In this document: in pieces, positions 1 through 7,313 of the stretch
Layout: every line of letters begins with the position of its first letter
How positions within the stretch are numbered: the first letter of the stretch is position 1
Assembly (NCBI RefSeq): GCF_001684965.1
Contig: NZ_MAYG01000031.1
Span: 1-64,000, forward strand
DNA: 64,000 bases
From: Chryseobacterium arthrosphaerae
Lineage (GTDB): Bacteria > Bacteroidota > Bacteroidia > Flavobacteriales > Weeksellaceae
Reading direction: 5' to 3'
The notes under the pieces: model-generated
Databases searched by the model: none
Told to the model about the DNA's origin: nothing
Seen by the model: the letters and a program-made list of their open reading frames with translations, nothing else
Translations under genes and position numbers: made by a program

Positions 1-76
1 TCCCATTCCGAACACAGAAGTTAAGCCCACCAGCGCCGATGGTACTGCTAACGCGGGAGAGTAGGCCGCCGCCAGT
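1..76 (+). rRNA. rrf: 5S ribosomal RNA, 3' part
   Basis: The first bases match the 3' two thirds of a bacterial 5S rRNA: TCCCATTCCGAACACAGAAG, then TTAAGC, then the closing GGGAGAGTAGGCCGCCGCCAG-type helix without its last bases. The 5' part lies outside the window. The rRNA is followed 16 bases later by an intrinsic terminator, so this is the end of an rRNA operon. The exact 3' end (75-78) is estimated. Confidence 0.93.
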
Positions 77-91
77 TTTTATTTTATTTTT

Positions 92-127
92 AAAAATCCT
101 TTATCATAACGATAAAGGATTTTTTTT
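92..127 (+). terminator. Terminator of the rRNA operon
   Basis: A perfect 14-bp stem (92-105 with 111-124) with a 5-base loop ATAAC runs into a T tract. It starts 16 bases after the 5S end and would end the rRNA transcript. Confidence 0.9.
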
Positions 128-195
128 GTTTTATATCCAAAGAAGCTCTCAGCGGACTTCTTTATTTTTAATGGAATTTATTCTTTTTGATGAGA

Positions 196-211
196 ACGGG
201 CTAAAGCCCGT
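196..211. repeat. Short GC-rich palindrome
   Basis: ACGGGCT-AA-AGCCCGT is a perfect 7-bp palindrome in an AT-rich spacer, followed by CCCTATTGA. Palindromes of the form CGGGCT...AGCCCG are, from memory, scattered between genes in flavobacterial genomes. It has no T tract beside it, so a terminator role is unlikely. Confidence 0.5.
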
Positions 212-310
212 CCCTATTGAATACTTTGTGGCTTAATACTCCTATTATCCCTTACTCTCTTTTATCCCAATTCCAATCCTGATCCTGTTCTTTTTTTAAT
301 TCCGGATTGC

Positions 311-345
311 TCATTACTCATTACTCATTACTCATTACTCATTAC
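311..345. repeat. Five tandem copies of TCATTAC
   Basis: Five exact, uninterrupted copies of the 7-base unit TCATTAC. It lies outside any gene. Such a tract can change copy number by slippage; no promoter or start codon was seen next to it that would make it a phase switch. Confidence 0.85.
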
Positions 346-360
346 TAATCCCCCATACCC

Positions 361-470
361 TAGCCCCGATAGCAGCGGTTACCCCGCAGCACAGGTGGGA
401 GAGCAGAGGATCTGAAGTGTGGCAGCGTACAGGCGTGAGGAGTATGAGCGGATAGCGGGATTAAGCTCCT
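361..470 (+). repeat. Possible structured intergenic element (AGCCCCGATAG ... GATAGCGGGATTAAGCTCC type)
   Basis: A GC-rich island of about 110 bases begins TAGCCCCGATAGCAGCGG and ends GCGGATAGCGGGATTAAGCT, between AT-rich flanks. From memory, this pair of flank sequences recurs between genes in Chryseobacterium and Flavobacterium with a variable middle. It may correspond to a known Bacteroidota RNA motif such as Flavo-1, but I cannot verify that here. No protein is encoded. Strand is set by the recalled orientation. Confidence 0.45.
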
Positions 471-661
471 GAAAATATAAAGATCAATAGATTGTGGCAG
501 TATCTTTTTATTTAGCTTTATCTGGGTTGCAAAAATGGTCTTTCTTTTAAAATGTGTGTACAGACAAGCAAATTAATAGTAACAGCTTTATTTTAGCTCT
601 AAGAGAGTTCTTGCAGATGATACTACTTCCCCATTCAATATAGATGTGACAGCAAAAGAAA

Positions 662-683
662 AACCGCTTCAAAAGAAACGGTT
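662..683 (-). terminator. Terminator after the minus-strand peptide gene
   Basis: Read on the minus strand, AACCG pairs with CGGTT around an inner TTC/GAA helix and TTTT loop, and is followed by TTTCTTTT. It lies 28 bases beyond the stop of the peptide gene ending at 712. Confidence 0.6.
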
Positions 684-711
684 CACTTGTATGGCATTCT
701 GATTTTCAATC

Positions 712-873
712 TTACATATCGCTGCTGGTTTCAGGACATTTAAAATCATCACTACAGCCTGCGCAGATGATGGTTCCGTTGCAATAATACATGCAGAAAT
801 CTCCTCCAGGAAGATCAGTACCTCCTGAAATACTTTTTAACTGGTCTTTTTTTAGTTTTTTTAAATTTTTCAT
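712..873 (-). CDS. Leader-type Cys-rich small peptide (bacteriocin-like)
   Basis: A 53-residue peptide. It begins MKNLKKLKKDQLKSISGG, the N-terminal leader known from the bacteriocin-like peptides of Chryseobacterium, with a double-glycine at residues 17-18. The remaining 35 residues are short and hydrophilic with four Cys, as a C-x3-C and a C-x2-C pair, plus one more Cys near the end. In double-glycine systems a C39 peptidase/ABC exporter cuts after GG, but no such exporter is encoded in this window. Function is unknown. It is divergent from the peptide gene at 1102, and a terminator follows on the same strand. The leader supports it as real; any antimicrobial role is inference. Confidence 0.8.
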   Translation of the reverse strand: MKNLKKLKKDQLKSISGGTDLPGGDFCMYYCNGTIICAGCSDDFKCPETSSDM

Positions 874-1052
874 ATCGTTTTAATTGAAAGTTTGATAGTA
901 TAGTAAAATTAAATAAAATATTCTTAATAAAATACTATGTTTCTAAATAAAAATCAATTATTAATCATAATTTGAGAAATAATTTTTATTAATGATGTTT
1001 TTTTATGGTTAAATATTTGACTATTAGATGAATAAATATTAATTTTAAGCAA

Positions 1053-1080
1053 GCGGTATCCGAAAAGCTTACAGAGTAGG
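1053..1080 (+). promoter_or_regulatory. Conserved leader motif upstream of a peptide gene
   Basis: The segment GCGGTATCCGAAAAGC followed by ...AGAGTAGG lies 21 bases before the start codon at 1102. Nearly the same segment lies 23 bases before the peptide gene at 25859 (25807-25835). It contains a tiny CGG-TAT-CCG hairpin. Such similarity between unlinked, otherwise divergent spacers suggests a functional 5' leader. Confidence 0.55.
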
Positions 1081-1101
1081 AAATATCAAAAACAAAAAAC
1101 T

Positions 1102-1377
1102 ATGAAAAATCTGAAAAAACTTTCAAGAGAAGACCGAAAAGTGATTATTGCCGGAATAGATTTTCCATCCTATTGTATTGAAGGAGGTGGACCGGGTGAA
1201 GGAGGCTGTTCACCGGGTACTATTTGTTCAGAAGGTAAATGTGTTCCTTATGGCGGAGATCCCGGCGGTGGTGGAAATCCTGGAGGCGGTGGAGGAAATA
1301 CATATACCTGTATCTGTCCGTGGGGAACTTTTACGCAATCTACACCGTGCCCGGAATTTTATTGTATAACAGGATAA
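1102..1377 (+). CDS. Gly-rich leader-type peptide (bacteriocin-like)
   Basis: A 91-residue protein starting MKNLKKLSREDRKVIIAG, the same leader class as the other three peptides here, though GG is replaced by AG. The body is Gly/Pro-rich (two GGGG-type runs between about residues 52 and 65) and carries seven Cys in CSPGTIC, C-V-P, CIC and CPEFYC patterns, suggesting a disulfide-bonded or metal-binding secreted peptide. The Gly run resembles a flexible linker between two Cys modules. A terminator follows at once. No modification or export genes are nearby. The product and role are unknown; the family assignment comes from the leader alone. Confidence 0.8.
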   Translation: MKNLKKLSREDRKVIIAGIDFPSYCIEGGGPGEGGCSPGTICSEGKCVPYGGDPGGGGNPGGGGGNTYTCICPWGTFTQSTPCPEFYCITG

Positions 1378-1390
1378 ATTATAAAAAAAA

Positions 1391-1420
1391 TAGTCAGTAA
1401 TCTAATTACTGACTATTATT
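1391..1420. terminator. Bidirectional terminator between convergent genes
   Basis: A perfect 11-bp stem (1391-1401 with 1405-1415) with loop CTA. It has an A tract on its left and T-rich sequence on its right, so it can end both the peptide gene from the left and the oxygenase gene from the right. Confidence 0.85.
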
Positions 1421-1424
1421 ATGA

Positions 1425-2375
1425 TTATTTCTTAATCAAGCCTAATTCTATAAGTCTTTCATGTAAGAATTCTCCTGCGGTGGTGTCCTCATATAATTTT
1501 GGATTATTTTCGTCCACACAATTGTCAAGAGCATTTAAAGACATTGCACTGACAGGGTGCATAAAGAAAGGGATTGAATATCTTGAAGTACTCCACAGTT
1601 CTCTTGGCGGGTTTACCACTCTGTGGATAGTAGATTTCAATTTGTTGTTGGTATGTCTTGAAAGCATATCTCCAACATTGATCATCAGCTCATCCGGTTC
1701 TGCAATCGCATCGATCCATTCTCCGTTGTGGTTCTGAACCTGAAGACCTTTTCCCTGTGCTCCCATAAGAAGAGTAATAAGGTTAATATCTCCGTGTGCT
1801 GCCGCTCTTACCGCATCATCCGGTTCTTCAGTGATCGGCGGGTAGTGGATAGGTCTTAGAATAGAGTTTCCTTCAGCGATTTTGTCGTCAAAATAAAACT
1901 CATCCAAACCAAGGTGAAGTGCTAAGGCTCTCAACACATACTGCCCGGTTTTTTCAAGCATCTGAAATGCTTCCTTACCTACTTCGTTGAATTTTGGAAG
2001 TTCCTCAACGATGACGTTGTCAGGATACTCAGCTTTGTATTTTGAATCATCAGACAGATACTGTCCGAAATGCCAAAATTCTTTTAAGTCTCCTTTTTTG
2101 AAACCTTTAGCAGTTTCTTTACCGAATCCTACATAACCTCTCTGGCCTCCGATTCCTGGGATCTCATACTTTTGTTTCGTTTCCACAGGTTGGTCAAAAA
2201 AGTTTTTTACCTCTCCATACAAATCCTCTACCAGGTTGTCATCAAGAAAGTGGCCTTTTAAGGCAACAAAACCAATTTCTTCATAAGCTTTTCCGATTTC
2301 ATTTACAAATTTCTGTTTGCGTTCCGGGTTGTCCGAAAGGAAATCACGCAGGTCTACACTAGGTATTTTGTCCAT
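1425..2375 (-). CDS. Isopenicillin N synthase-like 2OG-Fe(II) oxygenase
   Basis: A 316-residue cytosolic oxygenase of the isopenicillin-N-synthase/plant-type 2-oxoglutarate dioxygenase family. An N-terminal DIOX_N-like part (about 1-125) is followed by the double-stranded beta-helix. The iron ligands H194-x-D196 (AAAHGD) and H251 are present, and R265-Y-S267 matches the RxS that binds the 2-oxoglutarate carboxylate, which argues for 2-oxoglutarate dependence rather than IPNS chemistry. Length is typical. The substrate cannot be read from sequence. It stands alone between a terminator and the divergent menD, with a -7 box at 2396-2403 giving a short leader. Confidence 0.87.
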   Translation of the reverse strand: MDKIPSVDLRDFLSDNPERKQKFVNEIGKAYEEIGFVALKGHFLDDNLVEDLYGEVKNFFDQPVETKQKYEIPGIGGQRGYVGFGKETAKGFKKGDLKEFWHFGQYLSDDSKYKAEYPDNVIVEELPKFNEVGKEAFQMLEKTGQYVLRALALHLGLDEFYFDDKIAEGNSILRPIHYPPITEEPDDAVRAAAHGDINLITLLMGAQGKGLQVQNHNGEWIDAIAEPDELMINVGDMLSRHTNNKLKSTIHRVVNPPRELWSTSRYSIPFFMHPVSAMSLNALDNCVDENNPKLYEDTTAGEFLHERLIELGLIKK

Positions 2376-2395
2376 TTTTAGAAATTTACGAATAG

Positions 2396-2403
2396 CAAAA
2401 TTA
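2396..2403 (-). promoter_or_regulatory. -7 box for the oxygenase gene
   Basis: TAATTTTG on the minus strand matches the Bacteroidota -7 consensus TAnnTTTG. Transcription would start near 2390, about 15 bases before the ATG at 2375. Confidence 0.55.
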
Positions 2404-2447
2404 CATTTTTTTTGAATTAAATGATTTTAAAATCATTATTTATAAGT

Positions 2448-2455
2448 TAAATTTG
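2448..2455 (+). promoter_or_regulatory. -7 box abutting the menD start codon
   Basis: TAAATTTG ends only four bases before the menD ATG (2460). With the usual spacing the transcript would start at or next to the A of ATG, so a leaderless mRNA is likely. Confidence 0.5.
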
Positions 2456-2459
2456 CTGT

Positions 2460-4136
2460 ATGAAAAAATATTCTTCCAAGAGAAGTATCCAAATACTTGC
2501 ACATCTTCTTCAGCAGTACGGAATTGCAGACATCGTAATTTCTCCGGGATCAAGGAATGCTCCTTTGGCGATTCACTTTTCAGAAGTGGATAGTTTCAAC
2601 TGTTACAGTATTGTAGACGAGAGAAGTGCTGCTTTCGTAGCAATGGGAATGGCTAAAAGTGAGAAGAAACCTGTGGCTGTTACCTGTACAAGCGGTTCTG
2701 CGGTAGTTAACTATTATCCTGCAGTGACGGAAGCTTTTTACCAGAATATTCCTCTTCTGATACTGACAGCTGACAGACCCACGGATTTTGTAGATATTTT
2801 CGATGGGCAGACGATCAGGCAGAAGGATGTTTTTCATCAGCATTCTTACGGCGATTTCCAATTGCTGGAAGACAGCAAAGAGAATGCGGAAGATATTAAT
2901 TTTGATATTATTAAAAAGGCAATAGAGCTGTGCTTTGAAAAGCAGGGCCCTGTGCATATCAATATCCCTTTGGAGGAACCTTTATATGAGTTGGTTTCAG
3001 AACTTCCAACCTTCCCTACGGTTGAGAAGACGATCAAACATAAAGAGTATGAGATTCCGGCCAATCTGATTGCAGACTGGCATACCTCTCAAAGGATTAT
3101 GCTTTTGGTGGGAACAAGAGATTACAGTCCGGAACTGGAAAATCAACTGACGCAGCTTGTAAAAAATCATTCGGTAGTGGTACTGAGCGAAGCGAATTCC
3201 AATTTGTACCATGAGAAGTTCTTCAGGCATATCGACCGTTATATTTTCAACTTTACAGAAGAAGATTATAAGACCTATGCTCCGGATCTTCTGATTACAG
3301 TAGGACAGAACGTAGTTTCCAAGAAAGTAAAACAGTTCCTGAGAAGTGCAAGACCCAAGCAGCACTGGCATCTGGATGAAGTATGGCAGCCGGATACGTA
3401 TTTTGCCCTTACAGAAAAAATTGAAGTGAAACCTGAGGTTTTCTTTTCAAAATTATTAAAATATATCAATCTGGAACCAAGGCCTTATTACAACCTCTGG
3501 GATGTATTAAGGGATAAGAAGGATGCCAGACATGAGCAGTTTTTAAATACGGTTGAGTTTTCGGATTTTTATTTCTTCAATAAAGCTTCGCAGACCGTAC
3601 CTGAAAATTATAATATCCATTTCAGCAATTCTTCGGGAATCAGATATGCACAGCTGTTTGATTTCGGTAAAAGAAAGATATACTGTAACAGGGGAACGAG
3701 CGGAATTGACGGCTCAACGTCAACTGCAATGGGGTTTGCCATCAAAAATGAAAACCCTACGTTACTGATTACCGGAGATCTGAGCTTCTTTTATGACATT
3801 AATGGTCTCTGGAACCAGTACATCCCGCCGTTTGTAAGGATCATGATCTTTAATAACGGGGAAGGAAATATCTTTAAAATCATCCCGGGGCCCGGAAATG
3901 CCAATCCGAATACACTGGATGAATTCATCGCTACCAAACACCGTAAAAATGCAGAGCATCTCGCTAAGCATTTCGGGTTCTCTTATATCAGGGTAGAAGA
4001 TGAGCTTACATTAGACCGGGTGCTGGAGAATTTCTTCAAACCTGATGCACAGCCTAAAATCCTGGAAGTGAATACTTACGGGAAGAACAGTGCGGATGTA
4101 CAGAAGGCTTACTTTAATTTTATGAAAGAAAACTAA
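2460..4136 (+). CDS. menD: 2-succinyl-5-enolpyruvyl-6-hydroxy-3-cyclohexene-1-carboxylate synthase
   Basis: A 558-residue thiamine-diphosphate enzyme of menaquinone synthesis that joins isochorismate and 2-oxoglutarate (SEPHCHC synthase). Length equals the family norm. SPGSRN at 28-33 and DERSAAF at 53-59, with the ThDP-activating Glu54, mark the N-terminal domain. The C-terminal ThDP/Mg site is visible as RGTSGIDGS followed by GDLSF near 439. Menaquinone is the usual respiratory quinone of flavobacteria. The other men genes are not here. The last bases overlap by four the convergent pabC-like gene, and a -7 box lies directly against the start codon. Confidence 0.96.
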   Translation: MKKYSSKRSIQILAHLLQQYGIADIVISPGSRNAPLAIHFSEVDSFNCYSIVDERSAAFVAMGMAKSEKKPVAVTCTSGSAVVNYYPAVTEAFYQNIPLLILTADRPTDFVDIFDGQTIRQKDVFHQHSYGDFQLLEDSKENAEDINFDIIKKAIELCFEKQGPVHINIPLEEPLYELVSELPTFPTVEKTIKHKEYEIPANLIADWHTSQRIMLLVGTRDYSPELENQLTQLVKNHSVVVLSEANSNLYHEKFFRHIDRYIFNFTEEDYKTYAPDLLITVGQNVVSKKVKQFLRSARPKQHWHLDEVWQPDTYFALTEKIEVKPEVFFSKLLKYINLEPRPYYNLWDVLRDKKDARHEQFLNTVEFSDFYFFNKASQTVPENYNIHFSNSSGIRYAQLFDFGKRKIYCNRGTSGIDGSTSTAMGFAIKNENPTLLITGDLSFFYDINGLWNQYIPPFVRIMIFNNGEGNIFKIIPGPGNANPNTLDEFIATKHRKNAEHLAKHFGFSYIRVEDELTLDRVLENFFKPDAQPKILEVNTYGKNSADVQKAYFNFMKEN

Positions 4137-4759
4137 AGATCAAGATATTCTTCATTGCCCGGCAGATTGATAATTCTGTCGATAGGATAAATAAACATAT
4201 CATCGAAGTCATTTAAGGCATTGATGAGCTGGAAATGGGAAAACTGCTTTATATTCTGTAATGTGATTTCCGTTTCTTTGATCTTTTTCTGTTTCAGAAG
4301 GTGCTGTCTCTGTACACCGTTGAGCAGGTAAGTATTGGGCGTATACCAGTCTTTACCTTTTAAAAACAAAAGATTTGAAAATGAGGTATCGGTAATATGG
4401 TTATTCTTAACGATGATGATCTCTTCTGCCTTAGATTTCATTTTCATTTTATCCAGTTCTTTACGGTCTTCAAATTTGAAGGAATAATCAAAACTGTTGT
4501 TTTCCATCAGCTTAAAATCCTGTATTTCAGGAATAGCGTAAGGGATCATCTGGGTCCGGATTCTTTTATCCAGATCATATGAAATTCTTAATTTGAAAAG
4601 TCCGTCTTCGTCATGCTGCAGATTTTTGTAAATTTTGGCCAGATCAATAGAGTCTTCCTTTCCGAAATGGGAAAAGGTTTGATTGACACGTTTCTGATGT
4701 AGATCCAATAGAAAAACCTCCTGATCTTCTACTTTAATGCTTTCAATGAATTGGGACAT
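4133..4759 (-). CDS. pabC: Class IV aminotransferase (PabC-like aminodeoxychorismate lyase)
   Basis: A 208-residue fold-type IV PLP enzyme. K95 in YSFKFEDR is placed like the PLP lysine, and TDTSFSNLLF followed by a downstream NGVQRQ matches the phosphate-binding region of the branched-chain/PabC family. It overlaps the end of the pabB-like gene by 17 bases, so the two are translationally coupled. That partnership is the main reason for calling it aminodeoxychorismate lyase, which releases pyruvate to give p-aminobenzoate for folate. It is shorter than E. coli PabC (269), as is common in flavobacteria. A D-amino-acid or branched-chain role is less likely. Confidence 0.8.
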   Translation of the reverse strand: MSQFIESIKVEDQEVFLLDLHQKRVNQTFSHFGKEDSIDLAKIYKNLQHDEDGLFKLRISYDLDKRIRTQMIPYAIPEIQDFKLMENNSFDYSFKFEDRKELDKMKMKSKAEEIIIVKNNHITDTSFSNLLFLKGKDWYTPNTYLLNGVQRQHLLKQKKIKETEITLQNIKQFSHFQLINALNDFDDMFIYPIDRIINLPGNEEYLDL

Positions 4760-5720
4760 AGATTTTATTTTTCATTTCCTGATATTCGTCTTCTAATTTA
4801 CTCATGTGCGTTATACCGCCTCCGCTTTTGAAATAGAGCTGATCTCCCTCTTTTTCAATAAAGCGTATCATTACACAGCTGTCGACATTCTGCCCGTCGA
4901 ACCAGCCACAGACTCCTGTATAATATCCTCTGTCATATCCTTCCGCTTCCAGGATAATTTCCAGTGTTTTGGGCTTGGGAGCTCCTAAAATAGAACCCGC
5001 CGGAAGAAGCTTCTGCATAATACTTCCTATTTTGCCATCAAACTCAGGCTTTAATTTCCCGGAAATTTCAGAACTCATCGCATACAGATCCTTTTGATGG
5101 GTTTTAATGAAATCAATGCGTTGAAACTGCTCTACCTTTACTTCATCTGCAACCATACTCAGGTCATTCCGGAGCAGATCCACAACAGTATAATGTTCTG
5201 CTTTTTCCTTCCTGTCATTCTTCAGGAGTTCAGCTGCATTTTCAAGAGAGGCATCAATAGTTCCTTTCATCGGATAGGTCAGAATTTTACCGTCTATGAT
5301 CTTCACAAAAGTTTCAGGAGAAAAAAATACAAAAAAATCTTTATAAAAAACCTTGTATTTCGCATTTGAGTGATGAAAAATTTCTTCCAATGTTAAATTG
5401 GTTTCTAGCCGGGTTTTTCTGGTATAGTTTACCAGGTATGAATTTCCAAGACGAATATTTTTCTGCACCTTATCAAAACCGGTCTGAAAGCTTTCCAGTG
5501 TTTCGGGAAATGATTTCCATTCTACTTTTTTATCGAATGTGTGTTTGTTTTTTAAAGTTGAAAATTCCTGAAAATCAATTTTTAAACCTGATTTTTCTAT
5601 TTCATTTTCTTTATAGACTTCTACATTCTCTGAAAGAAAGTCGATGACAAAAAAATAGGGAACCTTCCGGAGAGAAAGTTCGTCCATTTCCATAAATTTT
5701 TGATGATTCACTGAAAACAT
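4743..5720 (-). CDS. pabB: Aminodeoxychorismate synthase component I (chorismate-binding enzyme)
   Basis: A 325-residue member of the anthranilate/aminodeoxychorismate synthase component I family. It consists of essentially only the chorismate-binding domain and lacks most of the N-terminal domain of E. coli PabB (453 residues). PAGSILGAPKPKTLEII at 240-256 and YTGVCGWFD at 267-275 are the typical active-site motifs, and FKSGGGIT is near the end. Coupling to a PabC-like gene favours p-aminobenzoate over anthranilate. No PabA amidotransferase is adjacent, so a shared TrpG/PabA elsewhere is assumed. A -7 box ends four bases upstream of the ATG, so the mRNA may be leaderless. Confidence 0.87.
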   Translation of the reverse strand: MFSVNHQKFMEMDELSLRKVPYFFVIDFLSENVEVYKENEIEKSGLKIDFQEFSTLKNKHTFDKKVEWKSFPETLESFQTGFDKVQKNIRLGNSYLVNYTRKTRLETNLTLEEIFHHSNAKYKVFYKDFFVFFSPETFVKIIDGKILTYPMKGTIDASLENAAELLKNDRKEKAEHYTVVDLLRNDLSMVADEVKVEQFQRIDFIKTHQKDLYAMSSEISGKLKPEFDGKIGSIMQKLLPAGSILGAPKPKTLEIILEAEGYDRGYYTGVCGWFDGQNVDSCVMIRFIEKEGDQLYFKSGGGITHMSKLEDEYQEMKNKIYVPIH

Positions 5721-5724
5721 TCCG

Positions 5725-5732
5725 CAAAAATA
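5725..5732 (-). promoter_or_regulatory. -7 box abutting the pabB start codon
   Basis: TATTTTTG on the minus strand ends four bases before the ATG at 5720, the same geometry as at menD. Confidence 0.5.
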
Positions 5733-5744
5733 ATTATTGATGTT

Positions 5745-5752
5745 TACTTTTG
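5745..5752 (+). promoter_or_regulatory. -7 box for the membrane-protein gene at 5765
   Basis: TACTTTTG matches TAnnTTTG, and transcription would begin near 5757. A TTG at 5750 lies inside this box and cannot be the start codon, so ATG 5765 (or 5768) is preferred. The box is back to back with the pabB promoter, 12 bases away. Confidence 0.55.
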
Positions 5753-5764
5753 CATAAAATTTTT

Positions 5765-6490
5765 ATGATGCAGAGCAAATATCCTCAGAAACCGGGAATA
5801 GATTTTATATTGAAGCAGGCTTTTTTTTACTGGAATAAAACACTGGTCTATCAGTTGATGTTTTCAATGGTGTTTTTTGGAATCTTTCTTACCTCACTGT
5901 TTTTCTTTGGAGAGAAGTATGGAATCTGGGAACAGAATCAGGTGTTGACAGAAGCCCTTAAGGAAGGCACAAAAGCGTATATGGAAAAGATTGCAGAGCT
6001 CAGTGCAACGGAAGGCTATCAGATGTTCACACTGGCGATATGGGCCACAACCGCATTTCTGTATCCGCTGAATATTGGGATGTTTCAGCTCTTCAGAAAG
6101 CTGGACCTCAATGAAAAGCCCGAGTTGGGAGATTTGTTTGTGGGATATAGCGGACTCAACTTTTTTAAGTACCTGGGGTATTTTCTTTTCTGGTTCTTTA
6201 TTTACAGATTTACCGTTCCTACTGTAATACTGGCAGTCTTATGGGTTGCAGTGACCATTTTTGTGGCTCCTCTGATGTTTTTTACCAACAAAAGGATTTT
6301 CGAAGCAATTTCTTTGAATTTTAAAGCCCTGAAAATGTATTTTGTAGAAATTATGGTCTGTATGCTTGTTGCCGTTCTGTTTAAATACCTGGGATTCACA
6401 CTGTTTTTTATTGGAGGCCTTTTTACTTTTCCTTTCTGGAATGCTATGATCTATTCACTATACAAAACGGTTTTTTCAGAGAAAGGTTAA
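5765..6490 (+). CDS. Uncharacterised integral membrane protein
   Basis: About 241 residues with four or five hydrophobic segments, for example YQLMFSMVFFGIFLTSLFFF, a helix around residues 90-105, FKYLGYFLFWFFIYRF, and two in the last 80 residues. No catalytic motif is seen. It resembles the next gene in size and layout, including a central GDLFVGY / SDLFIGYR motif before a membrane helix. The two are therefore probably distant paralogues of one small membrane family, sometimes carrying misleading automatic names in databases. Start chosen from the promoter position. Function unknown. Confidence 0.75.
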   Translation: MMQSKYPQKPGIDFILKQAFFYWNKTLVYQLMFSMVFFGIFLTSLFFFGEKYGIWEQNQVLTEALKEGTKAYMEKIAELSATEGYQMFTLAIWATTAFLYPLNIGMFQLFRKLDLNEKPELGDLFVGYSGLNFFKYLGYFLFWFFIYRFTVPTVILAVLWVAVTIFVAPLMFFTNKRIFEAISLNFKALKMYFVEIMVCMLVAVLFKYLGFTLFFIGGLFTFPFWNAMIYSLYKTVFSEKG

Positions 6491-6562
6491 ATTTCAACGA
6501 GGTTTAATATGTTTTTTTGCTAAAAAAAGTTAATTTTGGTAAAATCATTAAATATTTAAACT

Positions 6563-7294
6563 ATGTCTGAATTTAACGAATTTGATCAGCAGGGGTCTGT
6601 ACCCAACAGGGAGACCGGATCAATTATTTCTCACGCTTTCGAAATGTATAAGGGGGTCTTTGGCTACGGAGTGGTGGCTATGATCATTTATATGCTTGGA
6701 GGTTATCTTATCCAGTTGGTTACAGGTTTCAACTCTACTGCCATGATGGAGGAAATGCAGTCTTCAGGAGGAGACTTCAATTACTGGGCTGCACCTGGAG
6801 TTCCGCTGTATATGACGTTTTCGGGTCTTTTCGGGCTGTTGCTGTCTCCATTGTATGTTGGGTTGATCTATATGGTGAATAAATACAATACCAAGAGCCC
6901 GATTGAGTTTTCTGATCTTTTCATTGGATACCGTCAGAATTTTGTCAATATTTTACTGTACAGCTTCCTTTCAGGGATAATTTCTGCAGTGGCAGCCATG
7001 CTGTGCTTTTTCCCTCTTATTTTTGTATATCCTTTGCTTCTGATAGGGTATCCTATTCTTTTGTTTGAAAATGCTTCGGCTACAGATGCCATTTCAAAAT
7101 CATTCAATATTGCAAAAGAAAATTATGGAACATTCCTTTTAACAGGTATTCTGGGAATGCTGATCTCTGTGGCAGGGGTGGTACTTTGCGGGATAGGAGT
7201 TATTCTTACAGCACCTTTCATGATGATTGTGATGTATTCTACCTATTGTGCATTTTTAGGGAAACCGAGACAAATTATGTATAACAAACAATAA
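6563..7294 (+). CDS. Uncharacterised integral membrane protein, paralogue of the previous gene
   Basis: A 243-residue polytopic membrane protein with about five helices: around 30-52, 80-100, 123-160 (two), and a Gly-rich pair from 190 to 225. A hydrophilic N-terminus (MSEFNEFDQQGSVPN) precedes the first helix. It shares the soluble SDLFIGYRQNF motif and the architecture with the gene before it, 72 bases upstream. The short gaps to its neighbours suggest one transcript running on to the AI-2E-type gene. No function can be assigned. Confidence 0.8.
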   Translation: MSEFNEFDQQGSVPNRETGSIISHAFEMYKGVFGYGVVAMIIYMLGGYLIQLVTGFNSTAMMEEMQSSGGDFNYWAAPGVPLYMTFSGLFGLLLSPLYVGLIYMVNKYNTKSPIEFSDLFIGYRQNFVNILLYSFLSGIISAVAAMLCFFPLIFVYPLLLIGYPILLFENASATDAISKSFNIAKENYGTFLLTGILGMLISVAGVVLCGIGVILTAPFMMIVMYSTYCAFLGKPRQIMYNKQ

Positions 7295-7313
7295 ATAAAA
7301 AAATAAATAACAG

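Larger units (their letters stand above)
77..711. other. Repeat-rich intergenic region after the 5S gene
   Basis: No convincing gene lies between the 5S rRNA and the peptide gene ending at 712. The stretch holds the rRNA terminator, a short perfect palindrome (196-211), five tandem 7-mers (311-345), a G-rich possibly structured element (361-470) and the terminator of the minus-strand peptide gene (662-683). A 65-codon open frame near the 5S end overlaps the rRNA and terminator and is not believed. Confidence 0.6.

Noticed and set aside
39..236. 65-codon plus-strand open frame at the 5S gene end
   Set aside because: It overlaps the rRNA and its terminator and shows no protein features.
311..345. 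CRISPR-like array
   Set aside because: The 7-base units are contiguous with no spacers.
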